44,313 nucleotides of DNA, taken from assembly GCA_016936535.1 (NCBI GenBank), contig JAFGXP010000010.1:1-44313 (forward strand), in the 5' to 3' direction. A program made the position numbers and the translations under genes. Numbering within the stretch: position 1 is the stretch's first letter; each line of letters opens with the position of its first letter. The notes below the pieces were generated by a model. It did not search any database, was not told where the DNA came from, and worked only from the letters and a program-made list of their open reading frames with translations. This DNA is from Thiotrichales bacterium. GTDB lineage: Bacteria; Pseudomonadota; Gammaproteobacteria; Thiomicrospirales; Thiomicrospiraceae. Positions 1-8,527 of the stretch are shown piece by piece.

Positions 1-1480
1 AGGGCATTAGCCACTGATGCAGTACCAAGCTTAAGTCAAACCGCTGTTTAACTGGACTGAGCCGATGGTATTCGAGTTTATCAGAATAGGTACAGCGCTC
101 TAAAATAGAGTTCATGTCTTGCACCGCTTGCTCGGCATAACTTTTGGCTTTATCGTTCAGCGTCATTCTGCCTAGAGCCATACGAATGACTGCCAATGGA
201 TTTTTTAATTCGTGATTAAGCATATCGAGCAGTCTTCCCTGCTCTTCCTTGGCACAAATGGCTTGCTGTAAGTGGGTTTTTGATGCCACTAGCTGCAATT
301 CGGCTTGTTGTTTGGCTCGTGACAACTCGGCAATACGATGCGAAATAATCCACTGAAAAGACAGCACCAGCACAACCAAATTGATATTAACCGCATAAAT
401 GAGCCAACCGGCAACCGGTAGCCAACCTAATACGCTACCAATCAGTAGTAGCTTTCCAACAAAAGCCATCAGGGTGGCAAAAATTAACACCTGCTGCTCG
501 CGCTTTTGTGATAAAGACGTTGTGCGGCGCATGAAGATCCAAGCGCGTTGAAAAAAGGCCAACCATAACAAAATTGATGCCAATAATATCGTCGGAATGA
601 CATCGACGTAAAAACCAAATAATACCGATATTAACCCCAGTGAAATAAGTATCAACATGAGCCAAACAGCACCATTCAACCAAGGTGTAGTTGCATGGTT
701 AATAGATAAAACACTTCGATAAAACAAGATAATGGCAAGATTATGCGCCAAGGTAGTGATCGACGTCGCATGGTGCGATAACCAAGGTGGCAAGCTATCG
801 GCAAATAACCAAGCTAAGAGTCCATGATGACTAAGTAGAGTGATAAAGAGCGCCACTAAATAAATGAGGTAGGCGCGAAACAAGGTTTCGCGTTGCCACA
901 GCCCGCTAATTAACTGTGCCACGATAAGCGTAACCAAAATCCCCAATTCTAGTCCTAGCCACCAAAACCCTTGTTGTGCTTGACGCATATAAGAGCGTGG
1001 ATCCGCCCACTCGACAATCATGAGACTGGTGCTAGTGGTTTGTAAACGCAGATACAGGGGCTGATTTACAGCCAGTTGCTGTGTATCTAACTCAAAAATA
1101 AATCGATTATCTGGCCATTCCCGCTCTGTAAAAGGAACTAAATCACCTGCCATGCGTTGCTGCCATTCGCCTTGCCTGTTTTGGTAAAAGAGCTGAATGT
1201 CATCGAGATAGCTGGGATAGACGGTCAAATAAACCCGTTGTTGGGACTGAATAGGTGTTGGCGCAGAGAGTTTAAGCCACTGTACCTGATGGGTATAGCC
1301 CGCCGAAATACCTCGACCTTGACTGAATTGAAAGTTTCCTGCTTGATCGGCCGCAACGGCTTGGGCTAAGGTCGAATCGCCCGGTGCATTTTTCCATTGA
1401 TAAAGTGGCTGACTATTCAACGAATCATGCGCATTCGCCACAGCCGCCCAACAAAGAAAAATCCACAGCCACCAACGCAT
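1..1480 (-). CDS. 7TMR-DISM sensor histidine kinase, 3' part cut off by the window edge
   Basis: I translated this from the minus strand; it is open from an ATG at 1480 to base 1, giving 493 residues without a stop. A signal peptide (about residues 1-17, WAAVANA) is followed by a beta-rich periplasmic sensor region (about 25-160) of the 7TMR-DISM extracellular type. A block of hydrophobic helices fits seven membrane spans (about 173-385). A short coiled coil (about 385-415) leads to a HisKA domain with the phospho-acceptor H423 in the H-box LNHELKNPLAVI. The ATPase domain would lie beyond base 1, so ATP binding and any receiver domain cannot be judged. The start lies one base after the stop of the upstream barrel gene and has no clear ribosome site, which suggests translational coupling. 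The ligand is unknown. Confidence 0.88.
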   Translation of the reverse strand, partial: MRWWLWIFLCWAAVANAHDSLNSQPLYQWKNAPGDSTLAQAVAADQAGNFQFSQGRGISAGYTHQVQWLKLSAPTPIQSQQRVYLTVYPSYLDDIQLFYQNRQGEWQQRMAGDLVPFTEREWPDNRFIFELDTQQLAVNQPLYLRLQTTSTSLMIVEWADPRSYMRQAQQGFWWLGLELGILVTLIVAQLISGLWQRETLFRAYLIYLVALFITLLSHHGLLAWLFADSLPPWLSHHATSITTLAHNLAIILFYRSVLSINHATTPWLNGAVWLMLILISLGLISVLFGFYVDVIPTILLASILLWLAFFQRAWIFMRRTTSLSQKREQQVLIFATLMAFVGKLLLIGSVLGWLPVAGWLIYAVNINLVVLVLSFQWIISHRIAELSRAKQQAELQLVASKTHLQQAICAKEEQGRLLDMLNHELKNPLAVIRMALGRMTLNDKAKSYAEQAVQDMNSILERCTYSDKLEYHRLSPVKQRFDLSLVLHQWLMP

Positions 1481-1481
1481 A

Positions 1482-2150
1482 CTAAAAACGATAGCCCAGG
1501 CTTAGCGCCACTTCATAAGTAGTGAATTTGAATAGCGGGTTTTTATCAGCATCCGTTTGCACAAAGAAAATTGCCTCCGGCCGAAACCACCAGTTTTCAG
1601 TTAAGGTTTGTTGATAACCCAATCCCACAGCGGTAAAAAAATCACTCCCTTGATTTTTTGCCAGGGTGGTTGTTGGTAAGGATGCTTGATCAGTTTGCGT
1701 AACAACCTGCCAATCGTAACGACCACGCATTACTTTAGCGAACACTCTATTGGATGGATTAAGTTCATAATTTAAATGAAGTGACATGGCCTTACTGTCC
1801 GACACCTTGCCATAACTTTTCGATGCAACGACACCGAGAGAAGGAACGGATACAGGAGCGCGAATAACGTAATTGTGGCCATTCGGTTGCCATAATAACT
1901 CTGCGGCAAGGGACCAATCTGTCTTTAACGGAAATTCAACACCGGCAATCACGCCGTATTGCGTTTGTTGACTAAGCGAAAAATCAATAGCGTCGTTTGA
2001 GCTTCGTTTGCGGGCATCAATGAAAATGTGATTGAATTGAAAACCAGTATAAAGCTTAGCTGATTCTAGTATGGACGCTGGTGATGCGAGTGCACTGGTA
2101 CAAGACATTAAAGACAAAACAGAAAAAGAACGAAATAGGGAAAATAACAT
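1482..2150 (-). CDS. small outer-membrane beta-barrel protein
   Basis: This 222-residue protein has an N-terminal signal peptide (hydrophobic stretch about 4-22, cleavage near SALASPA). The rest alternates polar and aromatic residues as in beta strands, and the chain ends in YRF with a terminal phenylalanine, the usual sorting signal of outer-membrane barrels. Its size fits an 8-stranded porin-like or OmpA/OmpW-like barrel, but I recognise no specific family. It is the first gene of a pair with the DISM sensor kinase one base downstream, so the barrel could supply or report on whatever the kinase senses; that link is inference. The ATG follows GGAAACGCA, a modest ribosome site. Confidence 0.75.
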   Translation of the reverse strand: MLFSLFRSFSVLSLMSCTSALASPASILESAKLYTGFQFNHIFIDARKRSSNDAIDFSLSQQTQYGVIAGVEFPLKTDWSLAAELLWQPNGHNYVIRAPVSVPSLGVVASKSYGKVSDSKAMSLHLNYELNPSNRVFAKVMRGRYDWQVVTQTDQASLPTTTLAKNQGSDFFTAVGLGYQQTLTENWWFRPEAIFFVQTDADKNPLFKFTTYEVALSLGYRF

Positions 2151-2350
2151 TGCGTTTCCAATAATATTAAATGGCGTTTATTACTAGCGGCACAGAACGA
2201 AGATAATTAAAACCAACTTTCTACAACAAGAAAGAGATTTTCTGACTTCAAAAAATTGCGTTTTAAAAAATATTCGATGATTTTGCTTTTGATTTAGAAG
2301 CAAATCAATTCCTATAACTACTTAAATAAACGAAAAATCATAAGCTTGCT

Positions 2351-2622
2351 TTAAGGAAACGCAGAATAAGTCTTCATTGACTTCAGCGCGGCGTTGCAAG
2401 GAGCGAATTCTAGGCTTGCCTCGAAATGCATAGCCAAAGCGATGGATGAGAGGCGTAACAATGAAGTTGCCCTTGCACGTCTCGCCCGTTGGGTCTTTGA
2501 AGAATTTAACTGTGCTGTGTTGCCTGTTCTTGTCAGCTCTAGAGATGACTGCAAACAGTCGCCTTGCTCAGCCAAATTCTTCTATGCCTGAAGCCATCTG
2601 GACTTGTTCTGCATTTCCTTAA
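2351..2622. mobile_element. MITE-like element with imperfect terminal inverted repeats
   Basis: The left end, ttaaggaaacgcagaataag plus tc (2351-2372), and the right end (2601-2622), read as its reverse complement, agree at 20 of 22 positions. One more pair (T at 2350, A at 2623) also fits. The element is 272 bp, too short for a transposase, and its inner frames match no protein I know. Both edges carry TTAA; because TTAA is its own reverse complement, it could be a target duplication or part of the repeat. I see no longer duplication in the flanks. A non-autonomous transposable element is the best reading; I cannot name its parent family. Confidence 0.65.
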
Positions 2623-2755
2623 AATTCATAACGTTCTTTAGGGAACCAAACCACGAAGTTTTACTCTGCGTACTGCATTTTTCAGGTTTTGGCATAATTG
2701 ACAATTTGGTTTTTACTCAAAAAAACTTAGCCTTACCTCAGACCCATTGAACAGG

Positions 2756-2771
2756 TTCTGCGTTTTTTTAA
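2756..2771. repeat. degenerate copy of the MITE-like end (right-end orientation)
   Basis: ttctgcgtttttttaa differs from the reverse complement of the element's left end (ttctgcgtttccttaa) at two adjacent positions (CC to TT). It lies 134 bases beyond the intact element. The run of T lowers its information content, so chance similarity is possible. Confidence 0.35.
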
Positions 2772-2796
2772 GCGTTGTTTTTTTAAGAACAGGATT

Positions 2797-2815
2797 CCCC
2801 TCCTTTTTGGAGGGG
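2797..2815 (-). terminator. hairpin downstream of dabA, probable terminator or mRNA 3' end
   Basis: CCCCTCC-TTTTT-GGAGGGG is a perfect 7-bp stem nine bases beyond the dabA stop. On the minus strand the following bases are not a T run, so this is a weak intrinsic terminator by sequence. It may instead stabilise the 3' end or need Rho. Confidence 0.45.
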
Positions 2816-2823
2816 TGCTCTGT

Positions 2824-5349
2824 TTAGTGAATCGGTTTTTTAGCGGGATGCCATTGTTGTTGGTAGTAGCGTTCGATGGTGCCTTTGCGGCCCCAGCGGT
2901 AGAGGTAGAGCCAGTCGTTATCGATTAACTGGCGAACAACTTCGTGGGCTTGGCAGACGCTTTCGATGGCTTCGCGCGGGGCATCAATGTAAACATTGAG
3001 GCGTAGCGGTTCGTGCATCCACTCTTCGCCGTTATGCAACGATTGCATCGGTAAGCCAATTCGTAAATCGCCCCCGTTACCTTCAAAAACGCCGACCGCC
3101 CCTTCGACTACGTTGTGCAATACCTTATTGCCGCTTCCAAACAAATGGTTGTCACACGCCGACGCGTAATATTGCAAGTTAATCCAATTGGCAACCACCA
3201 TCGGTGCGGTCATAATTAGGGTCAACAAACTTAAATCGGGATCTTCAAAATGGTCGTAATCGTGCAAGAAGGCTCGACCATTAAAATCCACGCCGCGCGT
3301 GCGCCAACGGGGTGCGACAATAAAAGCGGCATTATTTGATAAGCCCCATTCCGGACGTACTTGTGACCAGTCTTTAGCGCGGAACTCAATCGCTTGTTGC
3401 AGTGCTTTGCCATTGAGGTGGGTTAAACCCAAGCGAGTGGCACGCTCTTGACGGCATAAATCCGATGCCTGTGCAAACCAAGTCTGCACTTGTTCATCAA
3501 CGCCTTCACCGTAAAACTGCACTTGATCGGTTGTGGTGTTGTGCATGGCGGCAATAAATCGGGTGTTCTCGGGAACATCAATTCCGCGCTCAGCCAACCC
3601 AACACGAACCTGCGCATCATTGAGCAAGAGCGCCAACACACGAACATTCACTTCACCGGTTTGTCCGCCACAGGCGCCGCAATCCAGACCGGCAGCGTGT
3701 GGATTATTGCAGGAGCTGCTGCCGTGACCGACCAGTAAGACTTTTGGTGCGAGATTTTTATCCAGACCCATGGCGTGCAAAATACGCGCCGCTAAATCCA
3801 CTTGAGCAGCCAAGCTTAAGGGCTGGCCGTTTTCGGTGATTTCAAAACCGGTTTCCAGTGGCAGACTGTTTACCGGATGAGTATGTTTGTCGGGGAAAAA
3901 GCTGTTTTTAAGCAGTTTAAACGCGTAGAGCACACCGGTGGCTTCCACCATACTAAAGGTGGCCGGTGGCGCGTAACCCCATTCGGCCCAACGGGCTTTC
4001 TTATTGAGTTTATCTTGGGTTTTGACGAGCGTCTCTTTGCCACTGAGCGGCGTCACTTGAATGGACGAACGCAATAATCCGGGGAGCTGTGGCCGTGAAA
4101 AATCACTCCCTAATGGCTGGAACTCAATCGGCAGACCGAAAAATCCTGCAAAACCAAGGGTTTGTATGCCGACATCTTGAGTTTCCAAGGCGCGGCGATA
4201 CACTTCCGAGCGCACATCTATACAGAAAGCGGCTTGTAAGTGTGGGGTATCGGGATGAGGGTTTTGCACATCTTGAGCAAAATCAACGATTTCGCCATCG
4301 ACCAAATCATCACCACGATGCAAGTTAAGACTGGCAAAACGAAGACGTTCATGCAGATGCGACTGGTAGGCGATTTCAGCGGCTCGCTGCCAAATCCACC
4401 CTTTTTGTTGACTCTCTTTGTGCGCCTCAATCAGCTTGGGCAACATGGCAAGTTGCGATCGCCACATGACTTTTAGCTCGTTGAATACGCCTCGTTCGGT
4501 ACGACGCTGATGCCGCCATAACACCAACTCCCAAGCCACGCGCATTGCCAAAAAGTCCAACATCAAGTCGTTATCACATTGGTTTAAACGGTCTTGCCAA
4601 GCAAGATACGCCAGCCAAGCGGCCCAGCCATTCACATCCATGAGCAAAGCGTGGGCATAGTCAGCCAGTTGCTTGTCCAAAACGCCCAGCGCAGCAATCG
4701 CTTCGGCGAGCAGATCTTCAGCCTGTTCAGGCAGATCGTCAAACAACTCGGTCAAACCGTCTTCGGCCATCAGAATTTCAATCCCGTGGTCATGACGTGT
4801 GGTGTCAAGCCAAGCGGCATATAAGCCTTTATAATGCGCCGAATAGCAGACATTTTTGGGTCTTTGGCGAAAATAATCCGCGCAAAATTGTGAAATTTGG
4901 TGCGTGATTTCATCCCGCCACGCCATCTTATATTTACGGTCGCGACCACTGTCCACAAAATCGCTGACATTGTGCCAGTGGGTGTAATCATCGTCCTCAA
5001 TCAAATAGCGTTCAAGCTGGGCAATGCTCAGTTCAGCATGACCCAACTCGTTTTTGGCTTGTTCCAGATGATGCGGCTGAATCTCTTCCAGCCAGCTGTT
5101 TTGGAAATAAGGTTTTGGCATCAAACAGTGGGCCTGGCTTAAGGCTTCAAGTTTGGCTGAAACATCAGCAAACGGCATTTGGCGCATCTCCCACCAAGGG
5201 TTGACCGCAATCAATTCGTCCAGCGGCCAAGTTGGGGCGATTCGTCCGCAGGCTTCCAGTAGCTGTTCGCGCTGCGCACGATTAAGGCTTGGGGTTAAGG
5301 CCTGTGCCAAGGTGTTCGCTGTGGGTTTGTTTTTATTCACCAGACTCAT
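2824..5349 (-). CDS. dabA: DabA, inorganic-carbon uptake subunit (DUF2309)
   Basis: DabA is the cytoplasmic, beta-carbonic-anhydrase-like half of the DAB system, which with the membrane protein DabB accumulates bicarbonate in chemoautotrophs. The 841-residue length fits the family. The expected zinc-site pattern is visible: C376 and D378 in AFCIDVRSE, then H542 in VGHGSSS and C557 in LDCGACG. The 15-residue spacing from H to C equals that of the characterised Halothiobacillus protein (H524, C539 from memory of the published work). The dabA start overlaps the dabB stop (ATGA), so the two are translationally coupled. It has no signal peptide or clear membrane span, as expected for a peripheral subunit. 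Nothing is truncated. Confidence 0.95.
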   Translation of the reverse strand: MSLVNKNKPTANTLAQALTPSLNRAQREQLLEACGRIAPTWPLDELIAVNPWWEMRQMPFADVSAKLEALSQAHCLMPKPYFQNSWLEEIQPHHLEQAKNELGHAELSIAQLERYLIEDDDYTHWHNVSDFVDSGRDRKYKMAWRDEITHQISQFCADYFRQRPKNVCYSAHYKGLYAAWLDTTRHDHGIEILMAEDGLTELFDDLPEQAEDLLAEAIAALGVLDKQLADYAHALLMDVNGWAAWLAYLAWQDRLNQCDNDLMLDFLAMRVAWELVLWRHQRRTERGVFNELKVMWRSQLAMLPKLIEAHKESQQKGWIWQRAAEIAYQSHLHERLRFASLNLHRGDDLVDGEIVDFAQDVQNPHPDTPHLQAAFCIDVRSEVYRRALETQDVGIQTLGFAGFFGLPIEFQPLGSDFSRPQLPGLLRSSIQVTPLSGKETLVKTQDKLNKKARWAEWGYAPPATFSMVEATGVLYAFKLLKNSFFPDKHTHPVNSLPLETGFEITENGQPLSLAAQVDLAARILHAMGLDKNLAPKVLLVGHGSSSCNNPHAAGLDCGACGGQTGEVNVRVLALLLNDAQVRVGLAERGIDVPENTRFIAAMHNTTTDQVQFYGEGVDEQVQTWFAQASDLCRQERATRLGLTHLNGKALQQAIEFRAKDWSQVRPEWGLSNNAAFIVAPRWRTRGVDFNGRAFLHDYDHFEDPDLSLLTLIMTAPMVVANWINLQYYASACDNHLFGSGNKVLHNVVEGAVGVFEGNGGDLRIGLPMQSLHNGEEWMHEPLRLNVYIDAPREAIESVCQAHEVVRQLIDNDWLYLYRWGRKGTIERYYQQQWHPAKKPIH

Positions 5350-6902
5350 TTAAACAACTCCTCTTTTGGAATTTTGAGATGTTTGGGTTTAAAGCGCATT
5401 GGCAAACGGGTTGGGTAGATGCGCAGATTCAACCGAGTGATGTATTCATCCAAATAAAAACCGGCATAAAAAGCTCGCCAACTGTTCGCAACCCATGGAT
5501 GTTCTCGGTGGTAACGTAACAAAAGATAACCGGCAAAGAACAGTACAAAAAGCAAGATCATCCACAGATCGCCCAACCAACCGACTGTGGTCGTTTTGGG
5601 TTCCACAATAAAGTGAATGCCAGTTTTTTGCAGTGTGTACACCGCCAATAAAACCGCGGCTAACGCCAGCATCGATCCAACTGAGGCACTGCTTAAGCGG
5701 CCACGACGCTCGGCAATTAACAGGGTCAAGGCAATCGCTAGCAGAACCCAAGGACTATAAGGTGCTGGTAACGCAAAGACCATAATTAAGGCTACAACCA
5801 AGGCCGAAGCCATCAGCCCCGCTAACCACCAGTCTTGACGACTCGGCACTTGCGCTTGCGCCAAGCGTCGTTTCATTGTGGATTCGACTTCCGTTCCCGA
5901 ATTTAAGAAGGCATAGGCTTTGTAACAAGAGTGGGCAATCAGGTGTAACAAGGCCAATTCAAACAGTCCTAAAGCGCACTCCACCAACATCAAGCCCATT
6001 TGCGACATGGTTGACCAAGCAAGCCGCACCTTTATCGTGGCTCGGGTCATCATTACCAAGGCCGCCAACACCGTGGTCAAGCCGCCAATCACCAATAACA
6101 ACCACTGCGCTGCACTCGACAAAATCAACAAGGGGGCAAACACAATCATTAAGAATCCGCCCAAGTTGATAATACCAGCGTGCAACAAGGCCGATACCGG
6201 CGTGGGCGCTTCCACCACCTGAATCAACCAACCATGCAACGGCAACTGGGCGCATTTAATTAAGGCCGCCACCGCCAGAAACAGCGCGGCAAAATGGTCG
6301 GCGTAAGAGAGCGATTCGGCTTGACTCAGATTGGCGTAAATGTCGCTAATCAGCCAAGACTGATGCTGAAAATACAAAATCAGCACCCCACCAAGTAAAA
6401 ACACCTCAGCAATGCGCGCAAAAATGTACTTTTTATGGGCCGCCAAGACCGCACGCTGACGATCTGGATAAAAAATTAACAGACGGTGCAAGGCCACACT
6501 GATTCCAACCCAGGCCACCACCATCATCAACATATGGTTAGACACGACTACCAGGGTTACAAAACCAAGCGTAATCGACAGCCAACGCAAATAGCGACGC
6601 TCTTCTTCGGAGTTGCCGGCCATGTAAGAGCGCGAATAACGCACATTAATATACGCAATAAAACTGATTAAACTTAACATGACCAAACTCACAGGGGCAT
6701 GTGTCACCCAACTGAAGCCGTGGCCAAATTCGACCCAGCCGGCAATCGCCAAGATGCCGGAGGCCAGACTAATAATTAGGCCAATTATCGAGACCAACAT
6801 GGTCAACTGCCAATTGGCACGCCGCTCATGCGCCCAAGAACTGATAAAAAACATTGCGGGAATTGCCAAGAGCAGCAAAGACCCAATCCATGCACTGGTC
6901 AT
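5346..6902 (-). CDS. dabB: DabB, NuoL-like membrane subunit of the DAB carbon pump
   Basis: This 518-residue polytopic membrane protein belongs to the proton-conducting antiporter family of complex I (NuoL/MrpA-like). Family features include K216 in ALIKCAQLPLHGWL, the stretch EAPTPVSALLHAGIIN (231-246), and histidines 320 and 324 in a buried helix. In DAB systems it is thought to pass cations inward to drive DabA. It is shorter than NuoL and lies alone with dabA instead of in a complex I operon, which marks it as DabB. A strong ribosome site (AAGGAG) lies 9 bases before the ATG. No LysR-type regulator, often found near such operons, is adjacent; the divergent neighbour is mscS. Confidence 0.94.
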   Translation of the reverse strand: MTSAWIGSLLLLAIPAMFFISSWAHERRANWQLTMLVSIIGLIISLASGILAIAGWVEFGHGFSWVTHAPVSLVMLSLISFIAYINVRYSRSYMAGNSEEERRYLRWLSITLGFVTLVVVSNHMLMMVVAWVGISVALHRLLIFYPDRQRAVLAAHKKYIFARIAEVFLLGGVLILYFQHQSWLISDIYANLSQAESLSYADHFAALFLAVAALIKCAQLPLHGWLIQVVEAPTPVSALLHAGIINLGGFLMIVFAPLLILSSAAQWLLLVIGGLTTVLAALVMMTRATIKVRLAWSTMSQMGLMLVECALGLFELALLHLIAHSCYKAYAFLNSGTEVESTMKRRLAQAQVPSRQDWWLAGLMASALVVALIMVFALPAPYSPWVLLAIALTLLIAERRGRLSSASVGSMLALAAVLLAVYTLQKTGIHFIVEPKTTTVGWLGDLWMILLFVLFFAGYLLLRYHREHPWVANSWRAFYAGFYLDEYITRLNLRIYPTRLPMRFKPKHLKIPKEELFK

Positions 6903-6985
6903 ACCGTTTTCTCCTTTTCACTGACCGCCTAAGCGGTTTTGCAGGTTCATACACGCGTTGATCGCTTTCGGATTGTCGCGTTTTG

Positions 6986-7013
6986 ATTATAAACAGATAA
7001 AACCAATTGTCTT
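6986..7013 (-). promoter_or_regulatory. candidate sigma-70 promoter for dabB-dabA
   Basis: On the minus strand a perfect TATAAT (6986-6991) is preceded, 16 bases upstream, by AAGACA (7008-7013; 4 of 6 to TTGACA). A start about 7 bases downstream would give a leader of roughly 75 bases containing a small hairpin (6924-6937) before the ribosome site. Regulator sites are not evident. Confidence 0.45.
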
Positions 7014-7198
7014 ATCGAAGGTTACTCGTCTTGCTATAGAGCAGACTCTATTTCAAAAAACGGTAATATTTGTGAATTTCTGACTTTACTCCAACCTAAT
7101 TTTATGCACGCCAAGCTACTGCTTAAAAAAGCAGCAGCTATGGAAAACACCTTGATATTAAAAAGAATTTTGCAGTTATTCTTAGGCTTTTCCTTAAG

Positions 7199-7231
7199 TT
7201 ATCCACAAAAAATGTGAATGGCTGTGTACAA
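7199..7231. promoter_or_regulatory. DnaA-box-like cluster
   Basis: TTATCCACA (7199-7207) matches the DnaA consensus TTATNCACA exactly. TGTGTACAA (7223-7231) is one mismatch away on the other strand, and TGTGAATGG between them is two mismatches away. The cluster follows an AT-rich stretch. With no dnaA, mnmG or rpmH nearby it is unlikely to be the chromosomal origin; a DnaA-regulated promoter or chance are alternatives. Confidence 0.35.
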
Positions 7232-7423
7232 AGGCCCAACCAGGCTCGCCCTTCAGACAACCTCAATCCCAAGCCCGTGATTCGGTGCGCTCCAACGACC
7301 AAGATTGCGTTAAAATAGCGCACCTAAAAAAACGGGAAGCAGCTAAAGGCGTTCAAATCGACCCGCCCTGCCCCCATTTATTCGCATAGCGCTATCATGC
7401 AGCAACCCCTCAAGGAGTGATTC

Positions 7424-8527
7424 ATGCAAGCCTTTTTTGTTTCGGTTTGGCAAAGTGTGCAGTCGTTGTGGCAGCTTAATTCGGTATGGGTGGATTTAGG
7501 CCTGATTTTACTGGCCAGCTTGCTGTTTCTGCTCGGCGCGCTCCTCACCTTAAGCGCTCTGGCTAAACACCGTTTTGTAGCCGCCCGTCATCCAGTCAGC
7601 CATTTTGTCTTGCGCGCGCTGCGTTACCCAATCAGCGTGTCGGTGCTCTTGTTTGCCTTAAGCAAAGTGCTGGCTCTAACTCCCCTCAGCAGCCAAACAC
7701 TGGCACTGATTCACGATCTGTTCCGAACCTTAGATGTGCTGGTTTGGGGACAATTCTTTTTTCGCAGCAGCAAATTCTACCTGCGTCGCTTCAGTGCCCT
7801 GAATGCCAAGGGGTCGATTCTCAGCCCACAGACCTTGCCGCTTTTAGAAAACGTCTCTGCGGTGCTGATTGTTTTATTAATGGTGTACTTGGTCTTTATT
7901 ACCTGGAATATTGATATGACCGCTTGGCTGGCTTCCGCGGGGATTATTGGTATTGCCGTAGGCTTTGCCGCCAAAGACACCATCGCCAACTTACTCTCTG
8001 GGGTGTTTATTTTGGCCGATTCGCCTTACAAAATCGGCGACTACATTGTGCTCGATGCTGGTGAACGCGGCATGGTGACGCAGATTGGCTTACGCTCAAC
8101 CCGCATCCTAACGCGCGATGATAAAGAGATTAATATCCCCAACGCCATTATCGCCAACGGCAAAATCATTAACGAGAGTGCCGGCCGCGACACCCGCACC
8201 CGCTTGGGCATCCCGGTTGGTGTGGCTTATGGCAGTGATATTGATCAGGTGAAACGCGTTTTGTTAGAGGTGGCTCAACAGAATCTCGATGTTTGCCAAG
8301 AACCTGAACCGCGTGTACGATTTTTGGCATTTGGTGCCTCCAGCTTGGATTTAATGGTTTATGTCTGGATTGAACAACCTGAAATTCGGGGCCGAGTCAT
8401 CGACAGCATGAATACCGAACTCTACAAACGTCTCAATCTGGAAGCGATTGAAATTCCTTACAGTAAACACGATCTTTATTTGAAATCTTGGCCCGAGCCG
8501 CTTCCCAAAACCGAGGAAACTCTATGA
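7424..8527 (+). CDS. MscS-family small-conductance mechanosensitive channel
   Basis: This 367-residue inner-membrane channel would release solutes on hypo-osmotic shock. It has about five hydrophobic helices (near 22-45, 66-85, 95-115, 145-163, 168-196). The last is the pore-lining segment, with the glycine/alanine pattern WLASAGIIGIAVGFAAKD and then NLLSG. The beta domain follows (PYKIGDYIVL, then RSTRILTRDDKEINIPNA), and the C-terminal cytoplasmic domain is present. The ATG has a strong AAGGAG ribosome site 7 bases upstream. Its stop overlaps the cobO start (ATGA), so it heads an operon of cobalamin genes, an unusual partner. Specific channel subtype is not clear, so I give no symbol. Confidence 0.92.
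   Translation: MQAFFVSVWQSVQSLWQLNSVWVDLGLILLASLLFLLGALLTLSALAKHRFVAARHPVSHFVLRALRYPISVSVLLFALSKVLALTPLSSQTLALIHDLFRTLDVLVWGQFFFRSSKFYLRRFSALNAKGSILSPQTLPLLENVSAVLIVLLMVYLVFITWNIDMTAWLASAGIIGIAVGFAAKDTIANLLSGVFILADSPYKIGDYIVLDAGERGMVTQIGLRSTRILTRDDKEINIPNAIIANGKIINESAGRDTRTRLGIPVGVAYGSDIDQVKRVLLEVAQQNLDVCQEPEPRVRFLAFGASSLDLMVYVWIEQPEIRGRVIDSMNTELYKRLNLEAIEIPYSKHDLYLKSWPEPLPKTEETL

Larger units (their letters stand above)
2151..2823. other. gene-free stretch of 673 bases between the barrel gene and dabA
   Basis: Bases 2151-2350 are AT-rich and would hold the promoter of the barrel/kinase pair. Bases 2351-2622 are an inverted-repeat element listed separately. Bases 2623-2796 are AT-rich with T runs (near 2763-2769 and 2777-2784) and a degenerate copy of the element's end at 2756-2771. 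Bases 2797-2815 form a hairpin. Open frames of 65-74 codons exist on both strands inside the element, but they have no ribosome site or recognisable product. Confidence 0.7.
6903..7423. other. divergent intergenic region of 521 bases between dabB and mscS
   Basis: From left to right it holds a short hairpin in the dabB leader (ACCGC-CTAA-GCGGT, 6924-6937), a candidate dab promoter (6986-7013), an AT-rich part, an imperfect dyad (AGCT-A-CTGCTT-AAAA-AAGCAG-C-AGCT, 7114-7139), a DnaA-box-like cluster (7199-7231), and the mscS leader with a strong ribosome site just before 7424. I see no cobalamin riboswitch ahead of the mscS-cob operon and no small gene. Confidence 0.6.

Noticed and set aside
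2351-2591. Open frames of 74 codons (minus) and 65 codons (plus) inside the inverted-repeat element
   Set aside because: No ribosome site, no recognisable product, and both lie in a structure that explains the sequence better.
7199-7231. Chromosomal replication origin
   Set aside because: The DnaA-like boxes are few and no dnaA, dnaN, mnmG or rpmH gene is near.
7138-7323. 61-codon minus-strand frame in the dabB-mscS interval
   Set aside because: It crosses the DnaA-like cluster, has no ribosome site, and the translation resembles no protein.
6903-7423. Cobalamin riboswitch before the mscS-cob operon
   Set aside because: I found neither the B12 box (GCCACTG-like) nor the expected multi-stem layout; the same holds for 26484-26691 before cobU.
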